NCBI GenBank assembly: GCA_021787775.1
Contig: JAJYLK010000048.1
Coordinates: 1 to 7,830, forward strand
Direction of reading: 5' to 3'
Source: Actinomycetes bacterium
Lineage (GTDB): Bacteria; Actinomycetota; Thermoleophilia; BMS3ABIN01
DNA length: 7,830 nt
In this document: positions 1-5,804 of the stretch, in pieces
Layout of the letters: each line of letters begins with the position of its first letter
Numbering within the stretch: position 1 is the first letter of the stretch
The notes under the pieces: generated by a model
Database searches by the model: none
The model's input: only the letters and a program-made list of their open reading frames with translations
Told to the model about the DNA's origin: nothing
Translations under genes and position numbers: made by a program

Positions 1-2
1 TC

Positions 3-650
3 ATCTATTTTGACCTGGGCGTATCTTCGATGCAGCTGGACAGGCCTGAGCGCGGTTTTTCCTACAGTTATAACGCGCCTCTTGACATGCGTATGGATCC
101 TGACGGCAAGGTTACAGCCAAGCAGATTGTCAACGAATGGCCGCCCGAGGAACTGGCACGCATCTTCAAGGCCTTCGGCGAGGAGCGTTACGCCCGGCAG
201 ATCGCCCGGCGGATAGCCGGAGAGCGGCGGCAGGCCCCGCTGGAAACGACGCTGCAGCTGGTCGACACGATCAAGGCCGCCATCCCGACGCCGGCCCGGT
301 TCGGCGCCGGCCATCCGGCGCGCCGCGTCTTCCAGGCGCTGCGCATCGCCGTCAACGACGAGCTCTCCTCGCTGTCGCACGGGCTGGAAAATGCCTTCGA
401 GGTGCTGGCGCCCGGCGGCCGCATGGCGGTGATCAGCTTCCACTCGCTGGAAGACAGGATCGTCAAGAAATTTTTCGCAGCCAGGATCGGCAAGTGCACC
501 TGCCCGCCCGACTTGCCCAAATGCGTCTGCAAGGCGAAAGCGCAATTGCGCATCATCACGCGGCGGCCGGTGACGCCGTCCACGACAGAGATGTCTGCCA
601 ATCCCCGCTCGCAATCGGCCAAGCTCCGCGTGGTCGAGAAGCTCCGCTAG
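3..650 (+). CDS. rsmH: 16S rRNA (cytosine(1402)-N4)-methyltransferase RsmH, C-terminal part (5' truncated by window edge)
   Basis: RsmH (MraW) uses S-adenosylmethionine to methylate N4 of C1402 in 16S rRNA, in the ribosomal P site. The open frame runs in from the left edge, so about 215 codons are visible. Family members are usually a little over 300 residues, so roughly the first 100, with the main SAM-binding glycine motif, lie outside. Visible family signatures, in order: FDLGVSS at the edge, QLDRPERGFSY, APLDMRMDP, a VNEWPPEELARIFKAFGEER stretch, HPARRVFQALRIAVNDEL, and LAPGGRMAVISFHSLEDRIVK. The tail carries the typical cysteine cluster (CTCPPDLPKCVCK) followed by RIITRRPVTPS and a closing RSQSAKLRVVEK. 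The ATG at codon 10 of the visible part is internal (QLD motif) and not the start. It is the first gene of the visible cluster, 39 nt before the ftsL-like gene, the standard dcw position. Identity is very secure. Confidence 0.96.
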   Translation: MYFDLGVSSMQLDRPERGFSYSYNAPLDMRMDPDGKVTAKQIVNEWPPEELARIFKAFGEERYARQIARRIAGERRQAPLETTLQLVDTIKAAIPTPARFGAGHPARRVFQALRIAVNDELSSLSHGLENAFEVLAPGGRMAVISFHSLEDRIVKKFFAARIGKCTCPPDLPKCVCKAKAQLRIITRRPVTPSTTEMSANPRSQSAKLRVVEKLR

Positions 651-675
651 CGGGACCAGACAGCAGCAGGCTATC

Positions 676-686
676 AGAGGAAAGGG
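676..686 (+). promoter_or_regulatory. Shine-Dalgarno region of the ftsL-like gene
   Basis: A purine-rich run (agaggaaaggg) ends 3 nt before the ATG at 690; its AGAGG core (676-680) sits 9 nt upstream. It supports 690 as the start of the ftsL-like gene. Confidence 0.6.
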
Positions 687-689
687 AAC

Positions 690-1142
690 ATGGCTGGAGC
701 CGCACAACAGGATTGGGGTTTTACCGAGATCACCCGCAAGTTCGAGCGCCAGGGGAAGCCGTCCCGGCGGCGCAAGCAGGCGCCGCGGCGGCGCTGGACG
801 CCGGCGCCCGCGCGCAGCGCCATGCACGTCGGCGTCTGGGTCGGTGTCATCGCGCTGCTGTTGATGGGGCTGGTGGGGCTGCGCGTCAGCCTGCTTTACA
901 AGAACATCCAGTACAACGATCTCATCGCGCAGAAGAACACCCTGCAGGTCCAGAACGACAGCCTATCCCGCGACGTCTCGACGCTCTCCTCGCCACAGCG
1001 CATCGAGCAGATCGCCGAGGGAAAGCTGGGGATGGTTCCTACCGACAAGGTCCAGTATGTCTATATCGATCCTCCTGACGGGCAGCAGTACGCTGACCTG
1101 AGCCAGGCCGGTCAGCCGGCTGGAAGGACGGCGTCACCCTAG
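690..1142 (+). CDS. ftsL: FtsL-like cell division protein (bitopic membrane protein, septal complex)
   Basis: The product is 150 residues with FtsL/DivIC-type architecture. A basic cytoplasmic N-terminus (residues 1-44, with RRRKQ and RRRW clusters) is followed by one hydrophobic segment at about 46-64 (VGVWVGVIALLLMGLVGL). Next is a polar, coiled-coil-prone stretch at about 66-98 rich in Q, N, L and S. A short conserved-looking tail, SSPQRIEQIAEGKLGMVPTD (about 101-120), matches the region after the coiled coil in FtsL/FtsB-like proteins. A proline/glycine-rich C-terminus closes it. In known systems FtsL forms a trimer with FtsB/DivIC and FtsQ/DivIB that activates FtsW-FtsI at the septum. 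The position between rsmH and ftsI is exactly that of ftsL. FtsL is weakly conserved, so the name rests on topology and context more than on residue identity. Its stop codon directly abuts the ftsI ATG, suggesting translational coupling. Confidence 0.85.
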   Translation: MAGAAQQDWGFTEITRKFERQGKPSRRRKQAPRRRWTPAPARSAMHVGVWVGVIALLLMGLVGLRVSLLYKNIQYNDLIAQKNTLQVQNDSLSRDVSTLSSPQRIEQIAEGKLGMVPTDKVQYVYIDPPDGQQYADLSQAGQPAGRTASP

Positions 1143-2828
1143 ATGCCAAAACTGGGCAATCCTGACAAAAGGATTCGCTGGACCCTGCTGTTCTTCATCG
1201 CTGCCTTTGTCATTATTGCCGGCAAGGCGGCGCGGCTGCAGACGGTCAACGCCGCCGACCTCTCACAGCACGATATCAGCATCAAGCACGTGGAAGAGAT
1301 CGACACACCGGCCCACCGCGGCACCATTTATGACCGCAACGGCAACGAGCTGGCGGTGGGCATCCAGGTGAAAACGGTGATTGCCAATCCACTGCAGGTG
1401 CAGGACCCCGTGAAGACCGCCAGCCTGCTGGCGCCGCTGCTGAAAATGGATCCCTACGCGCTGCAGCAGACGCTGACCAGCGGCAAGGCGGCCGGCACCG
1501 GTTTCCTCTACCTCGCCCGCAAGATCGACGCATCCGTCGGCGACCAGGTTGACCAGCTGGTGGAAAAAGAACATCTGCCGGGGATCTCCACCCGGCCGGA
1601 GGAAAAGCGCGTTTACCCCCAGAACCAGCTGGCGGCCCAGGTGATCGGCTACGCCGGCACCGACAACAACGGCCTGGCCGGGATGGAGCTGCAGATGGAC
1701 AGCGTGCTCAAGGGCACCGAGGGCAAGCAGCAGGTGATCATGGCCGCTGACGGCAGCCAGATCGATACGCTCAGCCTCCAGGACGGCGTGCCGGGCAAGG
1801 ACGTCTGGCTGACGCTGGACGAGTCGATCCAGTACGAGACGGAAAAGGTGCTGAGCGACACCGTCAAGCAGTGGCACGCCAAGGGCGCCGAGGCAGTGGT
1901 GATGAATCCGAAGACGGGCGCCATCTACGCCATGGCCAGCGTACCCACCGTGGACGCCAACAATTATCCCGACCTTACCGATGCCGAGCGCCGCAACCGG
2001 CCGGTGACCGACAGTTACGAGCCCGGCTCGATCTTCAAGGCGGTAACCTCGGCGGCGGCGCTGGAGGAGAAGACGATCACGCCTACGCAGACGTTCTACC
2101 TGCCGACCGAACTCGACATGGGCGGCTATACGATCAGGGATGCTTTCGACCGCGGCCCCGTCAACTGGGATCTGGGCACCATCCTCATGCATTCCAGTAA
2201 CGTGGGCGCCATCAAGGTCGGCATGACCGTCGGCAAGGACAAACTGAACGACTGGATCCGCCGGTTCGGATTCGGTGTGCCCACCGGGATCGATTTCCCC
2301 GGGGAGACCGGCGGCATCGTCATCCAGCCGAGCCAGTGGACCGCTTCCACGATCGGCAACGTGCCGATCGGCCAGGGCATCTCGACGACGCCGTTGCAGA
2401 TGGCGACGGCTTACGCGACCATCGCCAACGGTGGCATCCGCCCGCAGCCGCATCTGGTCAGGCAGGAAGGCAGTCAGCAGGTCGCCGAGCCCGAGGGCAA
2501 GCGCATCATCTCGGCGGACACCGCCAGCACGCTGACCAGGCTTCTGGTGGGCGTCGTCGCTGACGGCGGCGCGCCGGCGGCCCAGATCGAGGGCTTCCAG
2601 ATCGCCGGCAAGACCGGCACGGCGCAGAAAATCGACCCGGACGGCCGCTACTCCAATACGAACTACATCGGCTCGTTCGTCGGCTATCTGCCGGCCGCCG
2701 ACCCGCAGCTGCTGGTGCTGGTAAAGGTCGATGAACCGCATCCGTTCGGCGGTGGCATGACGGTGGCGGCTCCGGCGTTTCAGAAGATCACCAGGTTTGC
2801 GATCGGCAAGCTGGGGATCACCCCGTGA
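1143..2828 (+). CDS. ftsI: Septal peptidoglycan transpeptidase, FtsI/PBP2-type class B penicillin-binding protein
   Basis: This is a 561-residue class B penicillin-binding protein that cross-links septal peptidoglycan outside the membrane. A short basic N-terminus precedes one membrane anchor at about 13-28. The non-catalytic domain begins with RGTIYDRNGNELA (59-71), the classic PBP dimerisation-domain motif, and includes VYPQNQLAAQVIGY and GLAGMELQMD. The transpeptidase domain has all three catalytic motifs: SxxK as S296-I-F-K299 within YEPGSIFKA, SxN as S351-S352-N353, and KTG at 490-492 within AGKTGTAQK. IGQGISTTPLQMA (409-421) is also typical. The protein ends GKLGITP with no PASTA repeats, so it is a plain FtsI and not a SpoVD/PBP2x with PASTA domains. 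The ATG abuts the ftsL-like stop; a GGAAGG at 1122-1127 is 15 nt upstream, rather far, so coupling may matter. The A of its TGA is also the first base of a long palindrome. murE would normally follow and does not. Confidence 0.96.
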   Translation: MPKLGNPDKRIRWTLLFFIAAFVIIAGKAARLQTVNAADLSQHDISIKHVEEIDTPAHRGTIYDRNGNELAVGIQVKTVIANPLQVQDPVKTASLLAPLLKMDPYALQQTLTSGKAAGTGFLYLARKIDASVGDQVDQLVEKEHLPGISTRPEEKRVYPQNQLAAQVIGYAGTDNNGLAGMELQMDSVLKGTEGKQQVIMAADGSQIDTLSLQDGVPGKDVWLTLDESIQYETEKVLSDTVKQWHAKGAEAVVMNPKTGAIYAMASVPTVDANNYPDLTDAERRNRPVTDSYEPGSIFKAVTSAAALEEKTITPTQTFYLPTELDMGGYTIRDAFDRGPVNWDLGTILMHSSNVGAIKVGMTVGKDKLNDWIRRFGFGVPTGIDFPGETGGIVIQPSQWTASTIGNVPIGQGISTTPLQMATAYATIANGGIRPQPHLVRQEGSQQVAEPEGKRIISADTASTLTRLLVGVVADGGAPAAQIEGFQIAGKTGTAQKIDPDGRYSNTNYIGSFVGYLPAADPQLLVLVKVDEPHPFGGGMTVAAPAFQKITRFAIGKLGITP

Positions 2829-2923
2829 AGGGACGTTGCTTTCCTAACTTTCCTAATTTTAGATTTTCCCTGCATACCGGCGTTCTTTTCTTAATTAGGA
2901 ACGTTAGGAAAGCAACGTCCCTT
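2828..2923. repeat. Long imperfect palindrome (REPIN/MITE-like element) directly after ftsI
   Basis: Two 31-nt arms, 2828-2858 and 2893-2923, are reverse complements at 30 of 31 positions; the only mismatch is T2849 against C2902. They enclose a 34-nt loop (2859-2892). The left arm begins AAGGGACGTTGCTTTCCTAA and the right arm ends with its complement, CAACGTCCCTT. The arms are about 39% GC, far below the surrounding genes. Symmetry stops exactly at 2827/2924, so the element is well bounded, and its first base is the last base of the ftsI TGA. No run of T follows the stem, so it does not look like a canonical intrinsic terminator, though such a stem in mRNA could protect the ftsI 3' end or slow transcription. 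Shape and composition resemble REP/REPIN or miniature inverted-repeat elements mobilised in trans by a transposase. No transposase is encoded here and I see no clear target duplication. The element class is inferred; the palindrome is directly visible. Confidence 0.85.
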
Positions 2924-3234
2924 GTCCCCGGGTGGCAATTCCGGCGTCACTTTCGTAGAATAATGCCTCGATGAAGGCGGACTACTACTTCACCCTTCTC
3001 GACGGCCTGCTGGCCACCGCGGTCTATCATCCCCAAAATCCAAAATCCCTGGCACGTTGCTGGTCGGCGCCGATCAACCGTGTTTCCGGGGCTCCGGTGA
3101 TCTCCCTCAGCACGACGGTCACCTGGTTTGAGATGCCGGCGCGAAGAAATTTGGGAATCGCCGGGGAAAAAGGGATGCGAACCTCGGCAACGCGGGTATG
3201 TGGATACAGACAATCCCTGCATGGCTAGCGAGCG
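2924..3234. other. Non-coding or degenerate interval between palindrome and murF (no confident gene; murE absent)
   Basis: These 311 nt lie where murE usually is. There is no Mur-ligase ATP loop (GxxGKT/S), nor any other MurE motif, in any frame I read. Open frames exist but look weak: 2971-3228 on + (85 codons, ATG, no good ribosome site, ends TAG six bases before the murF ATG and in the same frame), 2947-3222 on - (91 codons), and an unstarted - frame over 3027-3224 (65 residues) of more protein-like composition, including VRIPFSPAIPKFL and ISNQVTVVLREITGAPE. I recognise none of them. A small tandem repeat (ccaaaat twice, 3033-3046) is present. The first 30 nt or so after the palindrome (gtccccgggtggcaattccg) may belong to the same mobile element, which is a guess. 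I see no strong promoter or tRNA. Confidence 0.6.
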
Positions 3235-4776
3235 ATGGCGGTTTCGACACTAAAACAGATTGAAGATGTGATTACCCTTACGGCTCAAGAGATTTGTGAC
3301 GCCTGCGCTGGCGAGCTGCTGGCCGGCAACGGCGCGATGCCGGTCACCCGCATTTCCACAGATACCCGCGATAATTTGACAGGAAGTTTTTTTGTGGGAC
3401 TGCGGGGCGATAACTTCGACGGCGGCCTGTTCGCCGCGGAGGCGCTGGGCAGCGGCGCCGCCGGCGTCGTGGTGGAAAACGGGGCCGCGCGGGCGCTGGC
3501 GGCCAAGCTGGCTACCGGCGGCGAACCGGCGCGAGCGGCAGGCGCTGACGGCGGTTCCAGGGAGCGGGTGGTCATTTCGGTAGCAGATTCCGGACAGGCG
3601 CTCAAGCAGATTGCCTCGCTGGTGGCGGGGCGCAGCGGCGCCCCCGTGGTGGCGATCACCGGCAGCACCGGCAAGACTTCCACCAAGGACATCCTTTTCA
3701 GCCTGCTTGGCTCGCAGCTGAGCGCCGTGGCCAGCAGGGCCAGTTTCAACAACGAGGTCGGTGTGCCCCTGACGCTGCTGTCGATCGCCAGCGATACGCA
3801 GGTGGCGGTAGTGGAGATGGGCATGCAGGCTCCCGGCGAGATCGCCGAACTGTGCGCGGTGGCGGCACCCCAGATCGCCATCATCACGAACATCGGTCCG
3901 GCGCATCTGGAGTTTGCCGGCAGCCTGGACAACATCGCCCGCGGCAAGGCGGAGATCGCCGCGGCGCTGCCCGCCGGGGGCGCCCTGGTGCTGCCCTACG
4001 GCGAGGAGCTGCTGGAGCCGCATCTGCGCGGGCTCGCCGCCCGCCGCGTGACTTTCGGCTTCGACCAGGCGGCTGACATCCACACCATCAACCACGAGCA
4101 TCTGGAAGACGGGCGGCTGTGCTGCACGCTTTCCTGCCTGGGTGAGGAGATCGACCTCTGTTTTAATTTTACCGCCCGCCATCATCTGCTCAACGCCATG
4201 GCCGCCATCGGCGCCTACCGGCTGCTGGGGCTGCCGCTGGAAGCGGTGCCCGCGGCGGCGCGGGAGCTGCACCTGCCCAGCATGCGCGGCGAAGCGCTGC
4301 CGCTGTCTGGCGGAGGCACTCTGCTGAATGACTGCTATAACGCCAATCCACTGTCGATGCGTTCGTCACTCGACTACCTGATCGCGGCTTCTGGCGGCGG
4401 GCGCACGGTTGCGGTGCTGGGTGACATGGGCGAGCTGGGCCCGGAGTCGGACCGCTATCATCGCCAGGTCGGCGCGGCCGCGGCCGGACTGGGCGTCGAT
4501 TGCATCGTCGGTGTCGGCGGGCAGGCGGCGGGTTACATCGAGGGCGCCCGCGAATCCGGCTCCGGCTGCGAGCTCTTCCACTACGGCGACCTTCAGGCCG
4601 CCATCGACGGCCGGCACGAGTTTGTCAGACCGGGTGACATAATCCTGGTCAAAGCTTCGCGTTTCATGCGACTGGAGGAGCTCAGCGCGGCGCTCACCGG
4701 CTCCGGGGAAGGCGGCGGAAGCGCGGGCAATGATTTCCCAGGCCGGGGCTCCGGATCAATTGGAGAGACCCGCTAG
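3235..4776 (+). CDS. murF: UDP-N-acetylmuramoyl-tripeptide--D-alanyl-D-alanine ligase MurF
   Basis: MurF is the ATP-dependent cytoplasmic ligase that adds D-Ala-D-Ala to UDP-MurNAc-tripeptide, completing the pentapeptide precursor. The product is 513 residues, longer than the roughly 450-470 usual. Visible motifs: N-terminal substrate domain with ISTDTRDNLTGSFFVGLRGD (40-59); ATP loop GSTGKTS (143-149); FNNEVGVPLTLL (171-182), diagnostic of MurF; VVEMGMQAPGEI (192-203); ITNIGPAHLE (217-226); NDCYNANPLSM (365-375), also MurF-specific; VLGDMGELG (394-402); and VKASRFMRLEE (472-482) near the end. The last 25 or so residues (from about 489) are a Gly/Ser-rich tail that looks disordered and partly accounts for the extra length. 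The start is uncertain: the ATG at 3235 has little Shine-Dalgarno sequence, and GTG at 3268 (codon 12, before ITLTAQEI) matches where many MurF proteins begin. Two bases separate it from mraY. Confidence 0.95.
   Translation: MAVSTLKQIEDVITLTAQEICDACAGELLAGNGAMPVTRISTDTRDNLTGSFFVGLRGDNFDGGLFAAEALGSGAAGVVVENGAARALAAKLATGGEPARAAGADGGSRERVVISVADSGQALKQIASLVAGRSGAPVVAITGSTGKTSTKDILFSLLGSQLSAVASRASFNNEVGVPLTLLSIASDTQVAVVEMGMQAPGEIAELCAVAAPQIAIITNIGPAHLEFAGSLDNIARGKAEIAAALPAGGALVLPYGEELLEPHLRGLAARRVTFGFDQAADIHTINHEHLEDGRLCCTLSCLGEEIDLCFNFTARHHLLNAMAAIGAYRLLGLPLEAVPAAARELHLPSMRGEALPLSGGGTLLNDCYNANPLSMRSSLDYLIAASGGGRTVAVLGDMGELGPESDRYHRQVGAAAAGLGVDCIVGVGGQAAGYIEGARESGSGCELFHYGDLQAAIDGRHEFVRPGDIILVKASRFMRLEELSAALTGSGEGGGSAGNDFPGRGSGSIGETR
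4762..4767 (+). promoter_or_regulatory. Shine-Dalgarno site for mraY inside the murF 3' end
   Basis: GGAGAG lies 11 nt before the mraY ATG at 4779, within the last codons of murF. It supports this start and close translational linkage of murF and mraY. Confidence 0.5.
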
Positions 4777-4778
4777 GC

Positions 4779-5750
4779 ATGTTTCAACTCCTCGCCGCCG
4801 GACTGGCCTCGATGCTCATTACCCTTTTTCTGGGGCCGAAATTCATCGCGTTCCTGCGGCAGAACGAATTTGGACAGCAGATCCGCGAAGAGGGGCCGCA
4901 GGAGCACCATAACACCAAGAAGGGGATCCCTTCGCTCGGAGGCCTGCTGATCATGGCGGGCATGACGATTCCCTTCCTCATTCTCAGCGACCGCAGCATT
5001 CCCGGCGTGCTGGTGCTGCTGACGGCACTGGGCTGTGCCGCCATCGGTTTTGCCGACGACCTTGCCAAGATCCGCATGAAGCGCTCGCTGGGGCTGCGGG
5101 CCCGCGGCAAGATCGGCCTGCAGCTGGTGCTGGCGGTGGTCATCGGTCTGGTGGCGGTCCATTACGGCGGCCTGGCGGAGTCGATCAGGATCCCGCTGAG
5201 CAATACCGTGGTCAACGTCAGCTACGCTTATTATCTCATCATCTTTCTGGTGATCGTGGGCACGTCCAACGCCGTCAATCTGACCGACGGTCTTGACGGC
5301 CTCGCCGCCGGACTGGTGACGGTGACGATGCTCACCTATACCGCCATCGCCTTCATCGCCGGCCAGACCGACCTGGGCATCATCTCCGCGTGCATCGGCG
5401 GCGCTTGCGTCGGCTTCCTCTGGTTCAACTCCTTTCCCGCGGAGGTGTTCATGGGCGATACCGGCTCGCTCGGCCTGGGCGGCGCCATCGCCGCGCTGGC
5501 GGTGATGACCCGCACCGAGATCCTGCTGGTGATCATCGGCGGCATCTTCGTCGCGGAGGCGCTCTCGGTGATCATCCAGGTGCTGAGCTTCAAGTCGCTG
5601 GGAAAGCGCGTTTTTTTGATGACGCCGATCCATCATCATTTCGAGCTGATGGACTGGTCGGAGTCGAAGATCATCATGCGTTTCTGGATCGTCGGCTCCA
5701 TCTTCGCCTCGACCGGATTTACCATGTATTACCTGTCAATCGGGAGATGA
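4779..5750 (+). CDS. mraY: Phospho-N-acetylmuramoyl-pentapeptide-transferase MraY (lipid I synthase)
   Basis: MraY is an integral membrane enzyme that transfers phospho-MurNAc-pentapeptide from UDP to undecaprenyl phosphate, giving lipid I on the inner face of the membrane. The 323 residues match the family's usual 320-360. About ten hydrophobic segments are visible, the first at residues 3-22 and the last at about 300-320. Family signatures: HHNTKKGIPSLGGLLI (43-58; the more usual form is H..K.GTPTMGG), FADDLAKI with the Asp pair D93-D94, NLTDGLDGLA (167-176), WFNSFPAEVFMGDTGSLGLGG split around D227 (215-235), and the PIHHHFE histidine motif (283-289). The three Asp sites and the His motif are the catalytic and metal/substrate elements known from MraY structures, and all are intact. 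It starts two bases after the murF stop. Its TGA is contained in an ATGA overlap, but that ATG is out of frame with murD. Identity is very secure. Confidence 0.97.
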   Translation: MFQLLAAGLASMLITLFLGPKFIAFLRQNEFGQQIREEGPQEHHNTKKGIPSLGGLLIMAGMTIPFLILSDRSIPGVLVLLTALGCAAIGFADDLAKIRMKRSLGLRARGKIGLQLVLAVVIGLVAVHYGGLAESIRIPLSNTVVNVSYAYYLIIFLVIVGTSNAVNLTDGLDGLAAGLVTVTMLTYTAIAFIAGQTDLGIISACIGGACVGFLWFNSFPAEVFMGDTGSLGLGGAIAALAVMTRTEILLVIIGGIFVAEALSVIIQVLSFKSLGKRVFLMTPIHHHFELMDWSESKIIMRFWIVGSIFASTGFTMYYLSIGR

Positions 5751-5752
5751 GG
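5742..5752 (+). promoter_or_regulatory. Likely ribosome binding region for murD at the mraY stop
   Basis: GGGAGATGAGG spans the mraY TGA (5748-5750). Its GGGAG lies 7 nt before CTG 5754 and 10 nt before CTG 5757, both in frame with murD. It also overlaps an ATGA (5747-5750) whose ATG opens only a 13-codon frame ending at 5788. Good placement for initiation here, and nothing comparable before GTG 5805, argues that murD translation starts near 5754. Confidence 0.45.
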
Positions 5753-5804
5753 CCTGCTGAAAGCCCATGCCAGGAACCTGCCGCCTGAGATCGACGCGGG
5801 CAGC

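Noticed and set aside
1263..2741. 492-codon open frame on the minus strand opposite ftsI
   Set aside because: It lies wholly antisense to an ftsI gene with all catalytic motifs. Its product is rich in R, H, G, A, D and L with no recognisable domain, the usual mirror of GC-rich coding sequence.
2828..2930. Palindrome as a rho-independent terminator for ftsI
   Set aside because: The arm is very long, the loop is 34 nt, and no T-tract follows (the next bases are gtccccggg). A terminator here would also cut the operon unless murF has its own promoter.
2933..2961. Possible sigma-70-type promoter (TGGCAA, 17 nt, TAGAAT) for murF
   Set aside because: The -35 box matches at only about half its positions and the site is over 270 nt from murF. 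One good -10-like hexamer in an AT-richer stretch is expected by chance.
3054..3061. Repeat of the palindrome octamer ACGTTGCT downstream
   Set aside because: Only eight bases match the arm (2833-2840) and the flanks differ, so chance is the simplest explanation.
3160..3195. Possible tRNA T-arm on the minus strand (ggttcgcatccc)
   Set aside because: The flanking bases do not form the required 5-bp stem, and I found no anticodon arm or acceptor stem at the right distances.
2971..3228. 85-codon plus-strand open frame before murF, considered as a small gene
   Set aside because: No ribosome site, no recognisable motif, uneven composition and overlap with minus frames of equal or better quality. 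Kept only as a description of the interval.
3250..4272. 340-codon minus-strand open frame opposite murF
   Set aside because: Antisense shadow of a motif-complete MurF, with a low-information composition (many Q, H, G, R).
4773..5639. 288-codon minus-strand open frame opposite mraY
   Set aside because: Antisense shadow; extremely rich in H, Q, D and R as expected when a membrane-protein gene is read backwards.
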